Shown piece after piece: positions 13,662 through 27,160 of a stretch of DNA of 64,000 bases (positions are counted from its first letter, which is position 1; each line of letters opens with the position of its first letter). Source of the stretch: Aphrophora alni (Eukaryota; Arthropoda; Insecta; Hemiptera; Aphrophoridae); NCBI GenBank assembly GCA_963513935.1, contig OY740768.1:44882368-44946367 (forward strand), read 5' to 3'. The position numbers were made by a program, and so were the translations under genes. Under the pieces are notes generated by a model. The model was not told the origin of the DNA and did no database searches. It worked only from the letters and a program-made list of their open reading frames with translations.

Positions 13662-13714
<53 letters not shown>
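13662..13714. repeat. TA dinucleotide microsatellite
   Basis: About 26 TA repeats. The minus-strand frame 13611-13802 is mostly its Ile-Tyr translation and is not a gene. Confidence 0.97.
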
Positions 13715-13717
<3 letters not shown>

Positions 13718-14074
13718 ATGTATATAAATATTTATATATTTTGCGCACATATTTACCTATAAGAGACCACGGATGAAGGAAAATTAAAAAATTATATACC
13801 ATACCTCAGTTTATGTTAATTTTTTTGTTGAAAATAAAAATATTGTTTGATTTGGAAATTGTAGACTGCAAAAATATAGGACTAAAGGAGTGTTTATTAT
13901 TAGAAAGAACTCTTTGTCTTTCCCTTTGTTTCCCCTTGTTATTTAAAGGCAAAAATCCTATCGGTGATCATAGCTTTATAAAAAAGAAAGTATAATAAAG
14001 ACCCTTAACCCTTGAGTACTTAAAACCATTAAGGTCGGAAAAGAAGAAGAGTTGGTCAAGAGAGACGTGATAGG

Positions 14075-14274
14075 NNNNNNNNNNNNNNNNNNNNNNNNNN
14101 NNNNNNNNNNNNNNNNNNNNNNNNNNNNNNNNNNNNNNNNNNNNNNNNNNNNNNNNNNNNNNNNNNNNNNNNNNNNNNNNNNNNNNNNNNNNNNNNNNNN
14201 NNNNNNNNNNNNNNNNNNNNNNNNNNNNNNNNNNNNNNNNNNNNNNNNNNNNNNNNNNNNNNNNNNNNNNNNNN
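14075..14274. other. Assembly gap of 200 N
   Basis: Exactly 200 undetermined bases, a round number typical of a fixed-size scaffold gap, so the true distance between the flanks is unknown. Frames spanning it are artefacts. Confidence 0.98.
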
Positions 14275-14589
14275 AAGACGTTTAACTGGGTAGTTAACAT
14301 GTATGTTTACTTTGTATGGTATATCGTCAAAAACAATAAAATTGGGATTGTGCAGTTAAATTATTTTATTTTACATGCAATAAATAGAAAACATGTTTTT
14401 AGTAAAACGTGTTTACGTGAACACGTCTTTAAATTTGCTGGACGATATTAAAAAAATCTATAAAAACGAAATAAGATGATAGAGTTTTACATTTCAGCAC
14501 AAAAACTATCGTTTACATCGAAAATCAAATTCATTACATAATAGAGAACGAATCAAAGAATGTATATACATTGTGAGTATTGTGGTATC
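14275..14589. other. AT-rich DNA with no recognisable gene
   Basis: No supported feature between the gap and the GC-richer block. Confidence 0.5.
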
Positions 14590-15130
14590 ACTCTCTGAAG
14601 GAGATGGGTGCGCCGCCACTTTGTGAACGTTCCCGCCCTCTGGTAAATTGTAAGCAGAATAACTTCTAACCAGGTTATACTCGTGGTGGTCTCAATTGAC
14701 AGCCCTAATTTCAGTTAATTAAGTTTTGAGTTATTGTTCGGAGAAGTTTTCTTATGTTAATGTTGAAAATAAACACGATTTATACTTTTGGAGAAGTAGA
14801 AATACTGAACATCTTTACGGTTAAAAAGAGTATCTCATCATCAATCCAGTGATGTTCTTCAAACCCCTTATGTGAGAATAAAGCGATGTTAAGAACGAAA
14901 TAAAGCATCCAGTGGGAGCAACTATGCGCGTCAACGACGGCTCCAGGATAACTGTCGTGGCGGCGGCCAATAGAGTACATAATAAAATAGATTTTACGTA
15001 ATCACCTACCATAGAGACACAATTGAGTATAGATAGTAGACGTGTTCAACATAAGAATACGTGCAACGACTGTGATTGCAACTGTCGAACTTTGTACACG
15101 TATTCTATCCGTAATCGCGACAATGACAAG
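14590..15130. other. GC-richer block of unknown nature
   Basis: Composition shifts sharply, with several CpG-containing runs, for example GCGCCGCCAC near 14610 and GTGGCGGCGG near 14957, which are inverted matches over nine bases. Two overlapping minus-strand frames occupy 14780-15012. One has a hydrophobic leucine/alanine-rich start reminiscent of a signal peptide, but neither shows a known domain. A CCAAT-like motif sits at the GC core. It could be a first exon plus promoter, a CpG-rich regulatory block or an old transposon. I cannot choose. Confidence 0.4.
15054..15106. other. Perfect 10-bp inverted repeat with 33-bp loop
   Basis: AGAATACGTG at 15054-15063 is complemented exactly by CACGTATTCT at 15097-15106. 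The loop contains a further short pair (ACGAC and GTCG). It lies at the edge of the GC-richer block. Could form a hairpin; whether it is transcribed is unknown. Confidence 0.55.
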
Positions 15131-16182
15131 TTCGTTTTTCCACCTATGATACGGCAAACAAATTAGAACAATTCTTTTTTTTTTTTGTTTAATTGTTTTA
15201 TTTTAAATTATAATATATTACTTTGAGTAAAATATTAACATTCTTATCGTTGTCTTATAAATATCTTTAGTTGCTGCTTTTCAAAGTTCTATCTTCAAAA
15301 ATTATTTATTAGCACGTTATCATTCATAATTAACCAAATTCACCAACGTTTAATTATGGTGAAATTGTTTACCTTTCATCATCTTAAACAAAAGGGCGGA
15401 AAATAGTTGAGTTTAACTAAGTAAAATGAGAATACTATTATAAATACTTGCCCCAATCTACACCAGCCAGACGGTGCAAATTGTGGTCAGGTATAAACTA
15501 ATACTTAATGTGTTTGCTAAATCTACACTATCTATGATTGGTTTTCTGTTAAATTTTCAAACAGTAACAAAACCATGTCAGATTATTGGTGATTTTTATA
15601 AACAATACCTTTAAAATTTATATACCTAAAGATTTAGTTGATACTGATGAAAAATCAATACTTTCTATAATCTGTAACATTGGCTCGTGAAAGTGGAAGG
15701 GATATTTTACTATAAAAATATAGTGAATAAATAAGAGATATATTTCAGTCAGATATTCAGACTAAAGAGAAAGATATTGTACTTCGTAAAAGTCGATGTA
15801 GATTTTGAAACTAGTGATTGGTGTGCGACTGATATTTATTTTATGGAAGGAAGAAAAGGTTTTAATATTTCTTCTTGTACGTGTAAATCATGAAAAAGAA
15901 AAACAAAAGTGTAGCCTATGCATAATGTTTTTGCTAATATTTGATTTATTATAAACTTAATCGTAGCAAAATAAAAACCATTTTATGCAAGAAATATTAC
16001 ATTGATTTTATAAATGCTTTAATGATAATTGTGCGCTTGTATTTTATGTTGTGATTTAGTTTAGCGTATAGGCTACATTTTAATCACAATCATCTCTAAG
16101 TGGAATTCAAGTAATACAAATTACACGATACTAATAGAAAATACTCATAATAAATTAAATAATAAGAGAAAATACTCTTGAG
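15131..16182. other. AT-rich DNA with no recognisable gene
   Basis: Includes a T-rich run at about 15175-15187. Nothing else is supported. Confidence 0.5.
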
Positions 16183-16338
16183 GGATGGATGGATGGTGGA
16201 TGGATGGATGGATGGATGGATGGATGGATGGATGGATGGATGGATGGATTTATGGATGGGTGGATGGATGGATGGATGGATGGATGGATGGATGGATGGA
16301 TGGATGGATGGATGGATGGATGGATGGATGGATGGATG

Positions 16339-16370
<32 letters not shown>

Positions 16371-16401
16371 TAGGAAGTGAGAGAAAGAGAGAGAGAGAGA
16401 G
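16183..16401. repeat. Compound microsatellite GGAT, then GATA, then GA
   Basis: Roughly 155 bp of GGAT repeats with a few interruptions is followed by about eight GATA units (16339-16371) and a GA run (16379-16401). The minus-strand frame 16250-16489 is its His-Pro-Ser/Ile-Tyr-Leu-Ser translation and is an artefact. Confidence 0.97.
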
Positions 16402-16864
16402 TATTCATAATTAATTCAGAACTCCCGCCTGCCTCACGTTTGGTGTTGAATATTTCACTATATCTCGCATATGAAAATATTAGAAGCATTAAAAAAAAAT
16501 TATTCTAAAAGCCGAGGATTTAAAAGGTTCTTTTGGAACCAGAACTTCGAAAGAAAAAATAAAAAATAATTGCCCTTAATACGTCATTTGTGAATTAGTA
16601 CAGTATCATTAAACCAAAAATACATCTCCAGCTGTTCTTACCACAACATATTTGAGACGAGTAGTATAAATATAAATTGAAAGAAAAATAGTTTTAATGG
16701 TACCATAATTTACCTTGAGAATAAAATTTAAAAACTTGTAAAACACTGTTTTTTTTTACAAATTGCGAATTCAAATCAAGAGGACACAGTGTAGTACACT
16801 ATATCATTGAAATATAGACGAAGATCTTAAAGTGTACTATAAAAAGTGAAGTAAGCAATAAGGT

Positions 16865-17010
16865 AGGTGTAGGTCCCTAATTATCCTGCTTCTTCAACGG
16901 GAGTTCCTGTAGGATGAGAGTCCTTGAGCCTCTCAAGAACAGAGCTGTAGCACGTCCATGAAGTCCTTCCTCTAATTGGACCTCTAGAGGAGCACCACGT
17001 TCTTACATAT
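16865..17010 (+). repeat. Dispersed inverted repeat pair, copy 1
   Basis: Reverse-complemented, this segment matches 20500-20635: AATTAGAGG..., GTGGACGT/ATGGACGT, TACAGCT, then CTCCCGTTGAAGAA and ATAATTAG followed by CTACAC. It is GC-richer than its flanks. Remnant of a repeat family I cannot name; boundaries approximate. Confidence 0.6.
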
Positions 17011-17040
17011 CTTCACTAGGATAGACAATTTATAGCTCAC

Positions 17041-20000
17041 CTTCCTCATTAGAAAACCAAAAAGATCATAAAATAGTGTCAATAAATATACAAATTTGGT
17101 TGATCCTACAAATATTTAAATTTTAGATTTTAAATGTGTTATTGAAACAAATATCTTCTTTATCTCTTCAAAATAAATTAAATTTATATATTGTTTTTTT
17201 TACAAGAAATACAATCTGAATATGTATGCATATAATATTTTCTTTTAAACAAACTATGTCTACAAACCATGCCTATGGTTTACATTACTATGCCTATGTC
17301 TACAAGACTGCTTTTCAGTCAAGTAATGAATGGTTAACATGTCAAATTTCCGTTTCCGATGTTCACGAATTTTTTATCAGATTGCATCATGAATTTAGAT
17401 TTCTTATTCTTACGATCCATGTCAACAAAATACATTTTTTGTTCTACAATTGGCTTGAACTTGCATGTGATTTAATTTTACAGCATCAACTTATTTCTTT
17501 GCGTTCGTTTTTACATCAACCAGAAACTCTGGGGTTTTAACTAGTGAGTGGTGTGATCAAAACTAAACCGAGGAAACGTGTTTTAAAGAATACGCAAAAT
17601 TTTGCAGGATTTATTTTCTCAAGTAAAATTCGAAATAAAGTATCTGGTGGAGTGAACTGTGAAAGAAATGTATTTCCTACATTTCAGACTTCAGATGGAA
17701 TGGTCAATTTTTTCTGAAGTGGGTATAGAAACACATTAGTCTTGAATTAACCTATAGTTTTAATAATTGTACCCGGCTTCTGTTAAATTATCTACGTTTT
17801 TATATTTACTTAATTTCTATAATTTAAACTTAATTTTGTACAACATATTTAGGTATTGAAATATTTATTAACATATTTGATTATACAAGTTTATTCCAGT
17901 ACCGTTACTCAATGAGGATGACATTATAGAGTTGAAACGTCACCTTGGAGTTAAATGTTATTTGTAAAGTTTGTTTTTTCTTCGTGAAAGTTATTTAACA
18001 TAAATAAAGCCATTAATGTTATCTACTTATACAGGGTTTTAAGTAAGAATTCTATGAATACTTACATCTGTTTATATTTGAATTAATCACTGGTATTATT
18101 GTAATCTCTATGAAACTAATTCATTGAGCTAGTGATAAAGAAAATTAACATATCTCCATGGTTTATTTAGAAATAACCAATAACAATTTTAACAGAATAA
18201 TAACACAAATGATGTTGCTTCCTTGAAAGGAAAATAGTATATTTTGTTACTTTCAAATGTAATACATTGTAGTATATCAATGTAATTCAGTTACAATGAT
18301 TTACTTTCAAAGAAATAGTTTAGAATAGTAATTTCAATCAATCTATAAGATTTTATGAGACCAAGTACAAGCAAGGAATTAGTTTATTTATTACGGACTT
18401 TTAATTAACTTGTCATTAAAAATAAAATTTATACATAGTAAAGTTAACAAATAAACCTTTATTAGCGTATTAATTTAATCATTCACTGTTCAAAAAATCA
18501 AAACCCATCCATATTTACAAGAGTAATAAATAAAATAATTTTAATGAGTTCTTGTCTGTATTTTAGTTTTTAAGTAAGAAAGACGTAAAATTGAATACAT
18601 TAAAAAATATTATAAATACATTTTATAATTTTCTTGTTTTGAGGATCTGCTTTCTGATTTATATAGACGTAACCCTTCTAAATTTAATTGCATCAAAATT
18701 TTAATGGTGTACTCATGGTTGAAAAAGAAAGCTACCCAACTTTACAAGCGCCAATGAACATAATAGTTGTAAATGTAAATACGTTTAGCACCCAGCCAAT
18801 TATACAGGTTATTTCTGTAGACAAATTTTTCTTCCACGTTATTGAGTTTTTGTTTTTAAAATGGATAAAAAGCGCAAAGCGAACATATTCATACTAGTTG
18901 TCGGACTTCAGGGGTCAAACTAATACGTTTTTCAGCACAGTGCAGATTTAACTCTAACAGTTCAGTCGATTCAACAGAATATTCAAATAACTGAAACGTA
19001 TGTTATAATATTGTGTAGATTTAAATTCTAAATATTTGCCCTCTGCTTGTGGTTAAACAAAGGATGATATAATATTCTAATATTCATGTAAAATCCATTA
19101 TCCCCACCACGTTTTCACTTAAAATAAATTACATTTTCCTCTTCGTGGGTAATCGTTTTTTTTGCAATTCATTGTTAAAAGCTATATAATGTGGTTCTCT
19201 CGTTTGTAATGTCCATGTGATAAATTAAATGATTTAATATATATTTTTAGTTTATTTGCATATTGAAATTACAATAGCAACTGTTTTAAAATCCGGGCTT
19301 TAAAAGGGATCATGAAATATACACAAGTATGTAAGTCGATTTCATGAGTTATATTTACATGTGAATGTATAAATTCTTCTTTTACAAATACTTTAGATAC
19401 TTTCAGCTCTCTCCCTGATGCATTTTTATTCATCTTTCACTAAGATGACATCTCTCACTGTCTTTGAAATAATGATGCCGCAAGGTGAAACAATTGTAGC
19501 TCGTTTATATTATTATAATAATTTTGAAACTTTAGCTTTATTGCTTTATTTAATCCTTTACATCTATATTTGATTGTCTATATTGTGAACACGTGGCAAC
19601 ATTGACCCAAGAGCCAAAATCGTTTTAGCTTAATTGCACATTACCTATGTATCTCTAACAATAAATGATAAGCGACTCCCGAATGTGTTATTTGTGTGTA
19701 AAGTTTATTGTTTCTTTCATTTATTGATTCAATTTTCCAATATTGTTGCTCATTTTAGGTGAATTATTCTGAGATAGCATTAAAAACAATAACTTATAAG
19801 AAGTATAAATTATGTTTATGAAGACCTCTAGGTTCCAAAACTAGAGACCAGTTGAAAGATCTATATCACAATTTTCCCTAATAAAGTTAATTTATCGTTT
19901 AATTACTTTTATTTGGCGTGGTTTAAACGGTCAATCCCTTATGCTGCAGATAAGAAGGTGTGTTTATTATCATTAGAACTACAACAACAAAACCCGTAGC

Positions 20001-20119
20001 GATTTTACACCCATATACAAAATGAACAAAAACAAATAGTTTTGATGTAACGGACTCTATGAGGGAAAAATGTCCGAGTAAACTCTTCATAAAAGAACAA
20101 AAAAGTATACTTAAATATC
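17041..20119. other. AT-rich DNA with no supported gene
   Basis: The longest frame here (17226-17540, 104 codons, plus) has a relatively mixed composition but no domain, signal or motif I recognise. The frame at 18688-18897 is similar. Neither has a repeat partner or conserved neighbour in the window, so I leave both uncalled. Confidence 0.45.
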
Positions 20120-20255
<136 letters not shown>

Positions 20256-20499
20256 ATTTTAGGCCTGAAAAGTTATATTTTAATATGAATAAAAAGTATA
20301 AATTTACTTACTGTATAAATCTATCCATACATTTAAAAAATATTCTTCGTCAAAATTTATTGTTTAATTTATAATCATTTTAAGTATTATACTTATAACA
20401 AGCTGTTATGACCATAATGTTATATATGAGACTAACAGGTGTACTAGGTATTAAAAAGTATAAATTAAGCTGAATGTGTATAAGAAAGTAGTGTCGTTA

Positions 20500-20635
20500 T
20501 AACAACTAATTAGAGGGCGTACCATTGTGGACGTAATACAGCTTTTATGATGGACTGAAAACCCTTATTTTCCTGGAATTCCCGTTGAAGAACCTCCATA
20601 ATTAGCGGGCTACACATACTTTGATAGTATAAACA
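20500..20635 (-). repeat. Dispersed inverted repeat pair, copy 2
   Basis: Same family as 16865-17010 in the opposite orientation. The best-kept stretch is CCCGTTGAAGAA followed by ATAATTAG and CTACAC. No terminal structure is visible. Confidence 0.6.
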
Positions 20636-20639
20636 ATAG

Positions 20640-23600
20640 AAGATGTGCTTAATGACACGAGTCTAGTCGAATTATGTAATTTGTCTTTCCAATAAATACT
20701 AAACAAATAGTTATATATTAAATTCCAACACAATAAATAACAATATTTTAAAGTTACTTTAATGTCTGATAATCGATGAAAAAGTAAAATGTTTGTATGA
20801 GAATATGTATGGTAATCATATTCGTCCAAAGCAATTTTAAACTAAAACTATTTGCTTCAAAATGTTTGTTAGAGTTCGTTTAAATATTTGAATATTAACG
20901 AAAATATTTGAGACAGTTGTGAACTAACAATATTTTCACTATAACTGGTCCAATTCTGAGGTATTTATTTTTTTGACCTCGATTGCTTTCTAAAATCGAT
21001 TTTTAAAATAATTTCTCATCTCTTCCACAAATATGTAGGAGAAAATTAGTGTGGATAACTTTTCATCTAAACATCTACATAAGCAAATCTACAGACGTGA
21101 ACAATTCAATTAATAAAGCTTAAATTAATTGTAATTGAACGCTATTTCTATAATCTTTGGTTAAATGCTGTTAAATAAGCAATCATATTGTTATATAATT
21201 TACTGTTGTAAAGTCTCTTCTATTGGCAAATGAGTTATTATACACACGAGATAAACAAGGAATTAACGTCTACAACTACTGTGAGAGAACTGCAATTCCT
21301 ATAATACTAACGTACCCCTACTCAATTGGAAAATCAAAGTAGATGATTACTAAATTGAAGTTAAATGAATTATTGTCACTAATTGATTATTATATCAAAA
21401 CAATATCATCGTTACTCATACAATCTTAGGCCGTGGAAATTGTACATACCTAGAACTGAAACTTGGGGCAAATCAATTGCCAAAGCATATTATATGTTTA
21501 GCGAGAAGTCTTTGATACGGATATATTTTGATATAGACATTCTGTTAAATACCTCAATAGATGGCAAGTGTCACTTTCTGGAGTTCCATCGTGATTATAA
21601 ATCAGTTCCATAACAAAGCGATGTATGTTACGAATAGCAAGTGATAATCAAGGCCGTCATCAGTGTATCCGATAACTCCAAAGAACATGGTAGTTTTAAA
21701 TCCATGGAGAGACTGTGTACTGTTATTCAGCTGGCCAAAGTAAATAATAGTATGAAGAATAGTTGTTAGTAATGTTGTTTGAAACTTCAATGACTTTGAT
21801 TTACCACTCAATAGTAAGTTATCTATGGAAATTTATTCCAATATGTTTCAGTTTAAATTATAAACGCAGGTTATGTATTTGGTAATTAAAATTAGTAGAT
21901 GTCAGGAATGGAGTGCAGGACGAAAACTACCAAAAGCGTTCCATGGAACATGGTTGTGTCCGACATCTGGAGACCTATGTTCCAACGGTTTAACTGAAAT
22001 AGCAAAGAGTAGTTGTCACAATATTATGTGTACTAGTAGTTAAGGATTCTTAAAGTTAGTAGTTAAGGATTCTAGTAGTACAAAAATGTTACAACGAAAA
22101 TGTATTCTAGTATAAAATCATGCTCCAAAGGACATGGACGTTGCCGATGCATAGTTTTCTAAGTTCCTGTGGTTCGACTGACCTGGGCAATTTAAGTGTA
22201 AGAATAGTAATTGTTAGGAATGAACATTTTGGAATAAACGATGACCACGAAAAATGTTCTAACACCAATGGAGATACCTACACTTGGAGTTCTAGGCTGC
22301 TGTGGAGTATCATGAGGCAACCTATAATGATGGATGGGGATAGAGAAGTGAATTGTTAAGTTTCAAAAAAAAAGGTGATGACCCCGATATATCTCAAAAG
22401 AGTCAATAAGAATTGATAAATTGAAAATGAATGACAATTGAATATGCATAACTCCGCTAGTGTATATTTGAAAACTGAGACCTTGTCTTCACCAATCTAA
22501 TACAAGCAATTCATTCAACGTCTTAGAGTGTTCAAAGCGTTAAGATGTAAATAATGGCTTCTTTAGTTCCTCATAAAACTGAGTGATTTGTTGAGCATGC
22601 CATACATCAAGATGAAGCAATAATACCTAGGCTCTACGAGGAGATGGGTATCCTGTCCTTTATATTGATGAATGGCGAGGCAATATATCAACATTTCCTC
22701 ACCTAACCTATCAACCAGTAATGGTGGAAACCTGTCAGATATTGGTAAAGTATAATGTCTACTATAACATTAATCTACAATTCTCAGTTGAAAAAATATA
22801 CTTGTAACTATTGTCTCTATATAAATAGTTTTACCATTTTCGTTTAATATTTATGTAGTTTGATATCGTGAAAGTAATTACAATTATAATAAATAAAACC
22901 GACAATATGATGGAAATTTCTATATATGTAGGTTCTTCTTACAAGGAAGTATTTTTTTTAATCAGGATTTTTACTTGGATTACCTCAAAACTCTTTGGAA
23001 GGAATTGTTTTTATATATTAATATTACTTGTAATACTCGCGTAGACATTGAATGTGTTTGTAATGTTTATAATTAAATAACTTATTCCACTCCCCCACAA
23101 AAAGGTAAAATTCTTTTGTTTTATGTGATATTTTACCGACAGCTTTTCTATCTTTATGTGTGGATACTAGTATTATTATATTTAAAACAACACCTTATAG
23201 GCAATTTATTACAACAAAAGGAGGGAGTTTACTTTTCTATAAACAACATAGACCAATACTTTACTTACCGTTCTAGGACCAATAGAATTTCAAAATGTAC
23301 GTCAATAAAAAAATCAATTTAACCTAACACTAAACTAGTTACTGAAGCCCAAACCACATTACTGGTTAATTTATGGATTCTTGTTTTTATCTAAAAGTTT
23401 GATGGTACATAAAATAATAATTTGTGAACAGCTATTTCTAGCAACTCTTTTAATTAGAGAAAATATGAATATTTACATCATTTAATCAAGTCACACATTT
23501 AGGTAAAATCATTTAAGATAACAAATTCTAATTAAAATCAGAATTATAAAAACATAATTAAAATAAATTTATTTACAACTATGAATATTAGGAACTCAAT

Positions 23601-26600
23601 AAAAATAAAAATACTTCTAATATATTATCAAACTCAATGCTAAACGACATTTCATAATGAGAAAAAGCTAATTAAAAATATAAGGTTTGATAAATTTTAG
23701 GACGTATTATGTTTTGAAATTATTCGTCATAAAATAAAAACACGAACCAACTTCTTCTTGAAAAGTTCGATTACAAATTTAAAATGAAATCATAACAATT
23801 TTTTAAAACGACGATTTCACCTCTGCTTTTAAACAAAACCAAATCCATTTACTAATTTCATTTTTAAATTGGTAAAGCGCCCAATGTAAGTTGACTACAT
23901 TGATACCGGTGACTACTGAAATTTTCATCACGCCAATAATTAAATATTCAAATGCAGAGTCACATCGGAGGAGTGGAATTTTCTCGTGAAGTTATGAATA
24001 AAGAATGAAGTATACCCTGCGCTCTGCTTCACAAAGACTTCAATTTGAATGTCATGTTTTATAATACTCTACATATTACAATATCCCACCTCATGATTTG
24101 TATTTGTTGGTTCCCATCAAATGAATCAATAATGTTATATATACCTCTTGTGTTTATTGATATTAATTCATTACATTTTTATTTATATTTACCTAAAAAT
24201 ACTACATTTCTAATCTTTGTTTGATAAATTTATATAAGTTATTTTAGAATTAATTTAAGTATATACATTATTTTGTATCGCTTCCTTTATAATTATAGGG
24301 TACTTTATAATTTTACTTATATGCAATAAGTCCACTCAATAATTCAGTTATATGTAACCATATAAACTACAGGAAATATTTTACGTATAAATACATCATA
24401 CATAGCTAATAAATCAAATATATTAAACACAATTAATTTTATATGGATGTGATCTATACTTGTCAGAGATATATATATTACATTAAATTGCACGAAAGAA
24501 TCATCTGTAACTTTAAAATATACATTTTTAAAAAGTGAATGGAAACTAACAAATTATAAAATATTATTTTTATTTTAACCATAGCATGAATCAATAAACA
24601 TTATGATATTTATAATGTAAAATGTTAATATTAACGCTTCTAATTTGTAAAACACACAATCTATTGTATTAATCAAGATGCTACAAATAAGACCAGAAAT
24701 AAAGTATAAATGATTAAACGGTTTTAAAATAATAATGGTTTCAGTTAAATTTGGAACGAAAAATACAGTTCAGTTATTATTGTTGCTGACTAAAACGTAA
24801 TTGTCGATGCCAATTACTTCAGCTTCTTCAACATTTTACTCAATCATGTTCAATACACGGCATGAATGAACATGACGCTTAAAAATCACGTAATTAAAAC
24901 GTGTCCCATTATCAACCATCAACCGAAGAGCAGGAAACTCCCATGAAAATATTAACATGCCTATACATTTAGTATATCTTTAAGGTCAATAAATTTTGGT
25001 AGTAAATCGCAGGGTTGTGTGTTGGTAAAGAATGAGCTATTTCATTCATGGTCTTAAGTTTTTATTGGAGGATGAAAATATGTATATTTTTAAATGTTCA
25101 TCCAATAAATTAAAAGATACTAATGAAAATAATTTTTAAACTTATAAAGCAGTATTTATCTCCCGGTGAAGTTTTATAACTTTACTCGTGTGGACGAAAC
25201 ATATTTTACATTTGAAATCTGAATAACAGCAGATTGCATCAAGGAAACAAAATAGAAATTGAAGAGAAAACATTACGTCAGAAGAATTGTTTCCCTAAGG
25301 TAATTAATAAAGTGTCTCCCGTACAACTAGAGAAGGTAATTAACCTTTCCAGATTAATTGTGTATATTTTTTACATTCAATCAAATTTAATATTGTTTGC
25401 GTACATAAATAATTAAAAAAACTGATGATTCAACATATTATTATACTCATAAATATATAGTGAAATATTCAGTATTTATTCAATATAAAGTAATATGTAA
25501 TGATCAATAGTGAATTTTATAATCAGATTAACATTTGAAGACATAAAAGTTTACTACAATATAAATAAAATGTGTCAGCTCTAAACTCATAAATAATATA
25601 TTCTGGATATTACAAGTGGTGCCGATTCAGTTCAATTTGGATATCGCAAACATTGAAATACAATTGTAATGAATGTATCAAAACAGATCTATGAAATAAA
25701 GTCATTTTAGATTAAGTGAAAAAAGTTGCAAAATAATATGTATGTCCTATTGATTGTATTCTTTCCTAGCTTAAAGTGGAAAGAGTAAAATTATGTGGAT
25801 AAAATACACATTATTTTGTGTATTAGACGCGTAGGTTAATAAAAATAGATATTGTTAACATTTACTTGAAAAACTAACTAAAAGAAAAATAAATAATTAT
25901 TTTAGGGTTATATTTTTCTATAGATGTGTCTAATTTAAAATTATATGAAGCTCAATAACTGATTTTTTTGTGTAATACAAATAGAACGTGCACAGAAAAT
26001 TGTGTTTGTCCAACAAACTTTGGAACACGTAAGACGTATATTTTGGCTCAATATAGCTGATGATATGTAACACAGTATTGCTTGTTTTGTAACAAAGATG
26101 CCTGTTTTAGGTTGCTACTCTATTACCAGTAAGGGGAGCACTGTATTTCAACAAAGAGTTTGAACAACACTGTATTACAATGAAACAAACATAACAACAC
26201 ACGATGACAAAAAACTATTATTGTAATCGTGAATGAAATCATACTAATCAAAGCTGTATGCGCAAAACTAGACACGTGAGAAATAAATATTAAAAACGTT
26301 GTTGCTATTTATTAATGCGTTATATTTTTGTTTGATTTAGTATATTACTTAATGTATTAGACAGATTAATGTGCTAAAACAGGTATTGCAATAATTATTT
26401 AGATTTTCTGTTGTTCATATAAAAAAATATATGCATGTCAAGATATTTTCACAAGTATGAGCTTTATGCATTGCAACACCATACCATTGACTAACTCAAT
26501 CATACACTCAATAAATTATGTTAATTAATTGCTAGAACTGTTTTTCATAAAATTAATTTCAATGAACCTCACCCTCCAGTTCTTCAAACCTACTTAAACA

Positions 26601-26635
26601 ATTGTTTTAATCTATCACACATAAACAAATAAAAC
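20640..26635. other. AT-rich DNA with no supported gene
   Basis: Six kilobases without a defensible gene. The part from 21.4 to 22.7 kb is less AT-rich and holds three weakly similar segments near 21680, 21940 and 22240 (ACATGG..., ATGGAGA-C...), plus a small direct duplication AGTAGTTAAGGATTCT at 22036 and 22059. Frames at 21383-21613, 21602-21811 (minus) and 22120-22359 show no family resemblance. The rest is plain AT-rich sequence. Confidence 0.45.
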
Positions 26636-26689
26636 AAAATATAAAAATGAAAATGAAAATAACAAAATAAGTCTGAACATTTTTGTTAT

Positions 26690-27160
26690 TAGAAAATAAG
26701 TAAAACTTTTATTACACGACATATGACAATGTTTGCGCAACTCTTACTTTAATGTTCAAATCTGTAAATAAACTTGAAACAACCCAAACACTTTCTGTAA
26801 ACTTATCCAATCCTTGCGCATTGTTATCAAGGTGTAAAATATTTTAGGTGGGTGATTTAGTATCAAACGCCAATCGTTATGTACAGTAGTGAAAACATTA
26901 GTCTCGTTATTTCGGCATACAACCAGATAAGAGGACCATACTCCAGTCACTCCCTAAAGAAATACGGCGGCAAGATACTAATGTCTGTTTATTGATTTTT
27001 ACTCTAATGACATCGTAACATATACTATCAGGATGGTCTCACGTCTTCCCATCTTGAAAGGAATTTGAATTGATTATAACTTTATCGTAAACTTGTATTA
27101 TCATAGCACGCTTGTGATATGTGTTTGTTGCAACTATTACTGAATCGATGTGAAGTATCT
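26690..27160 (+). repeat. Block B, unit 1
   Basis: Aligns with 38365-38800 and 53160-53560. Landmarks: ACCAGATAAGAGGA, CGGCAAGATACTAATGT, TCTAATGACATCGTAA, ACTTTATCGTAAACTTGTAT. The frame at 26756-26950 (minus) is not kept in the other copies. Confidence 0.7.

Noticed and set aside
13611..13802. Minus-strand open frame across a TA tract
   Set aside because: It is mostly Ile-Tyr alternation from the microsatellite. The same applies to 19923-20252 and 62596-62835.
13968..14300. Open frames across the N gap
   Set aside because: The gap bases are unknown, so the frames are artefacts.
16250..16489. 79-codon minus frame with Ser/Ile/His-Pro repeats
   Set aside because: It is a translation of the GGAT and GATA microsatellite.
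17226..17540. 104-codon plus frame
   Set aside because: The composition is less biased than most, but it has no domain, signal peptide, conserved copy or splice context that I can point to. Its length is expected by chance in a 64-kb AT-rich window only rarely, so I note it but do not call it.
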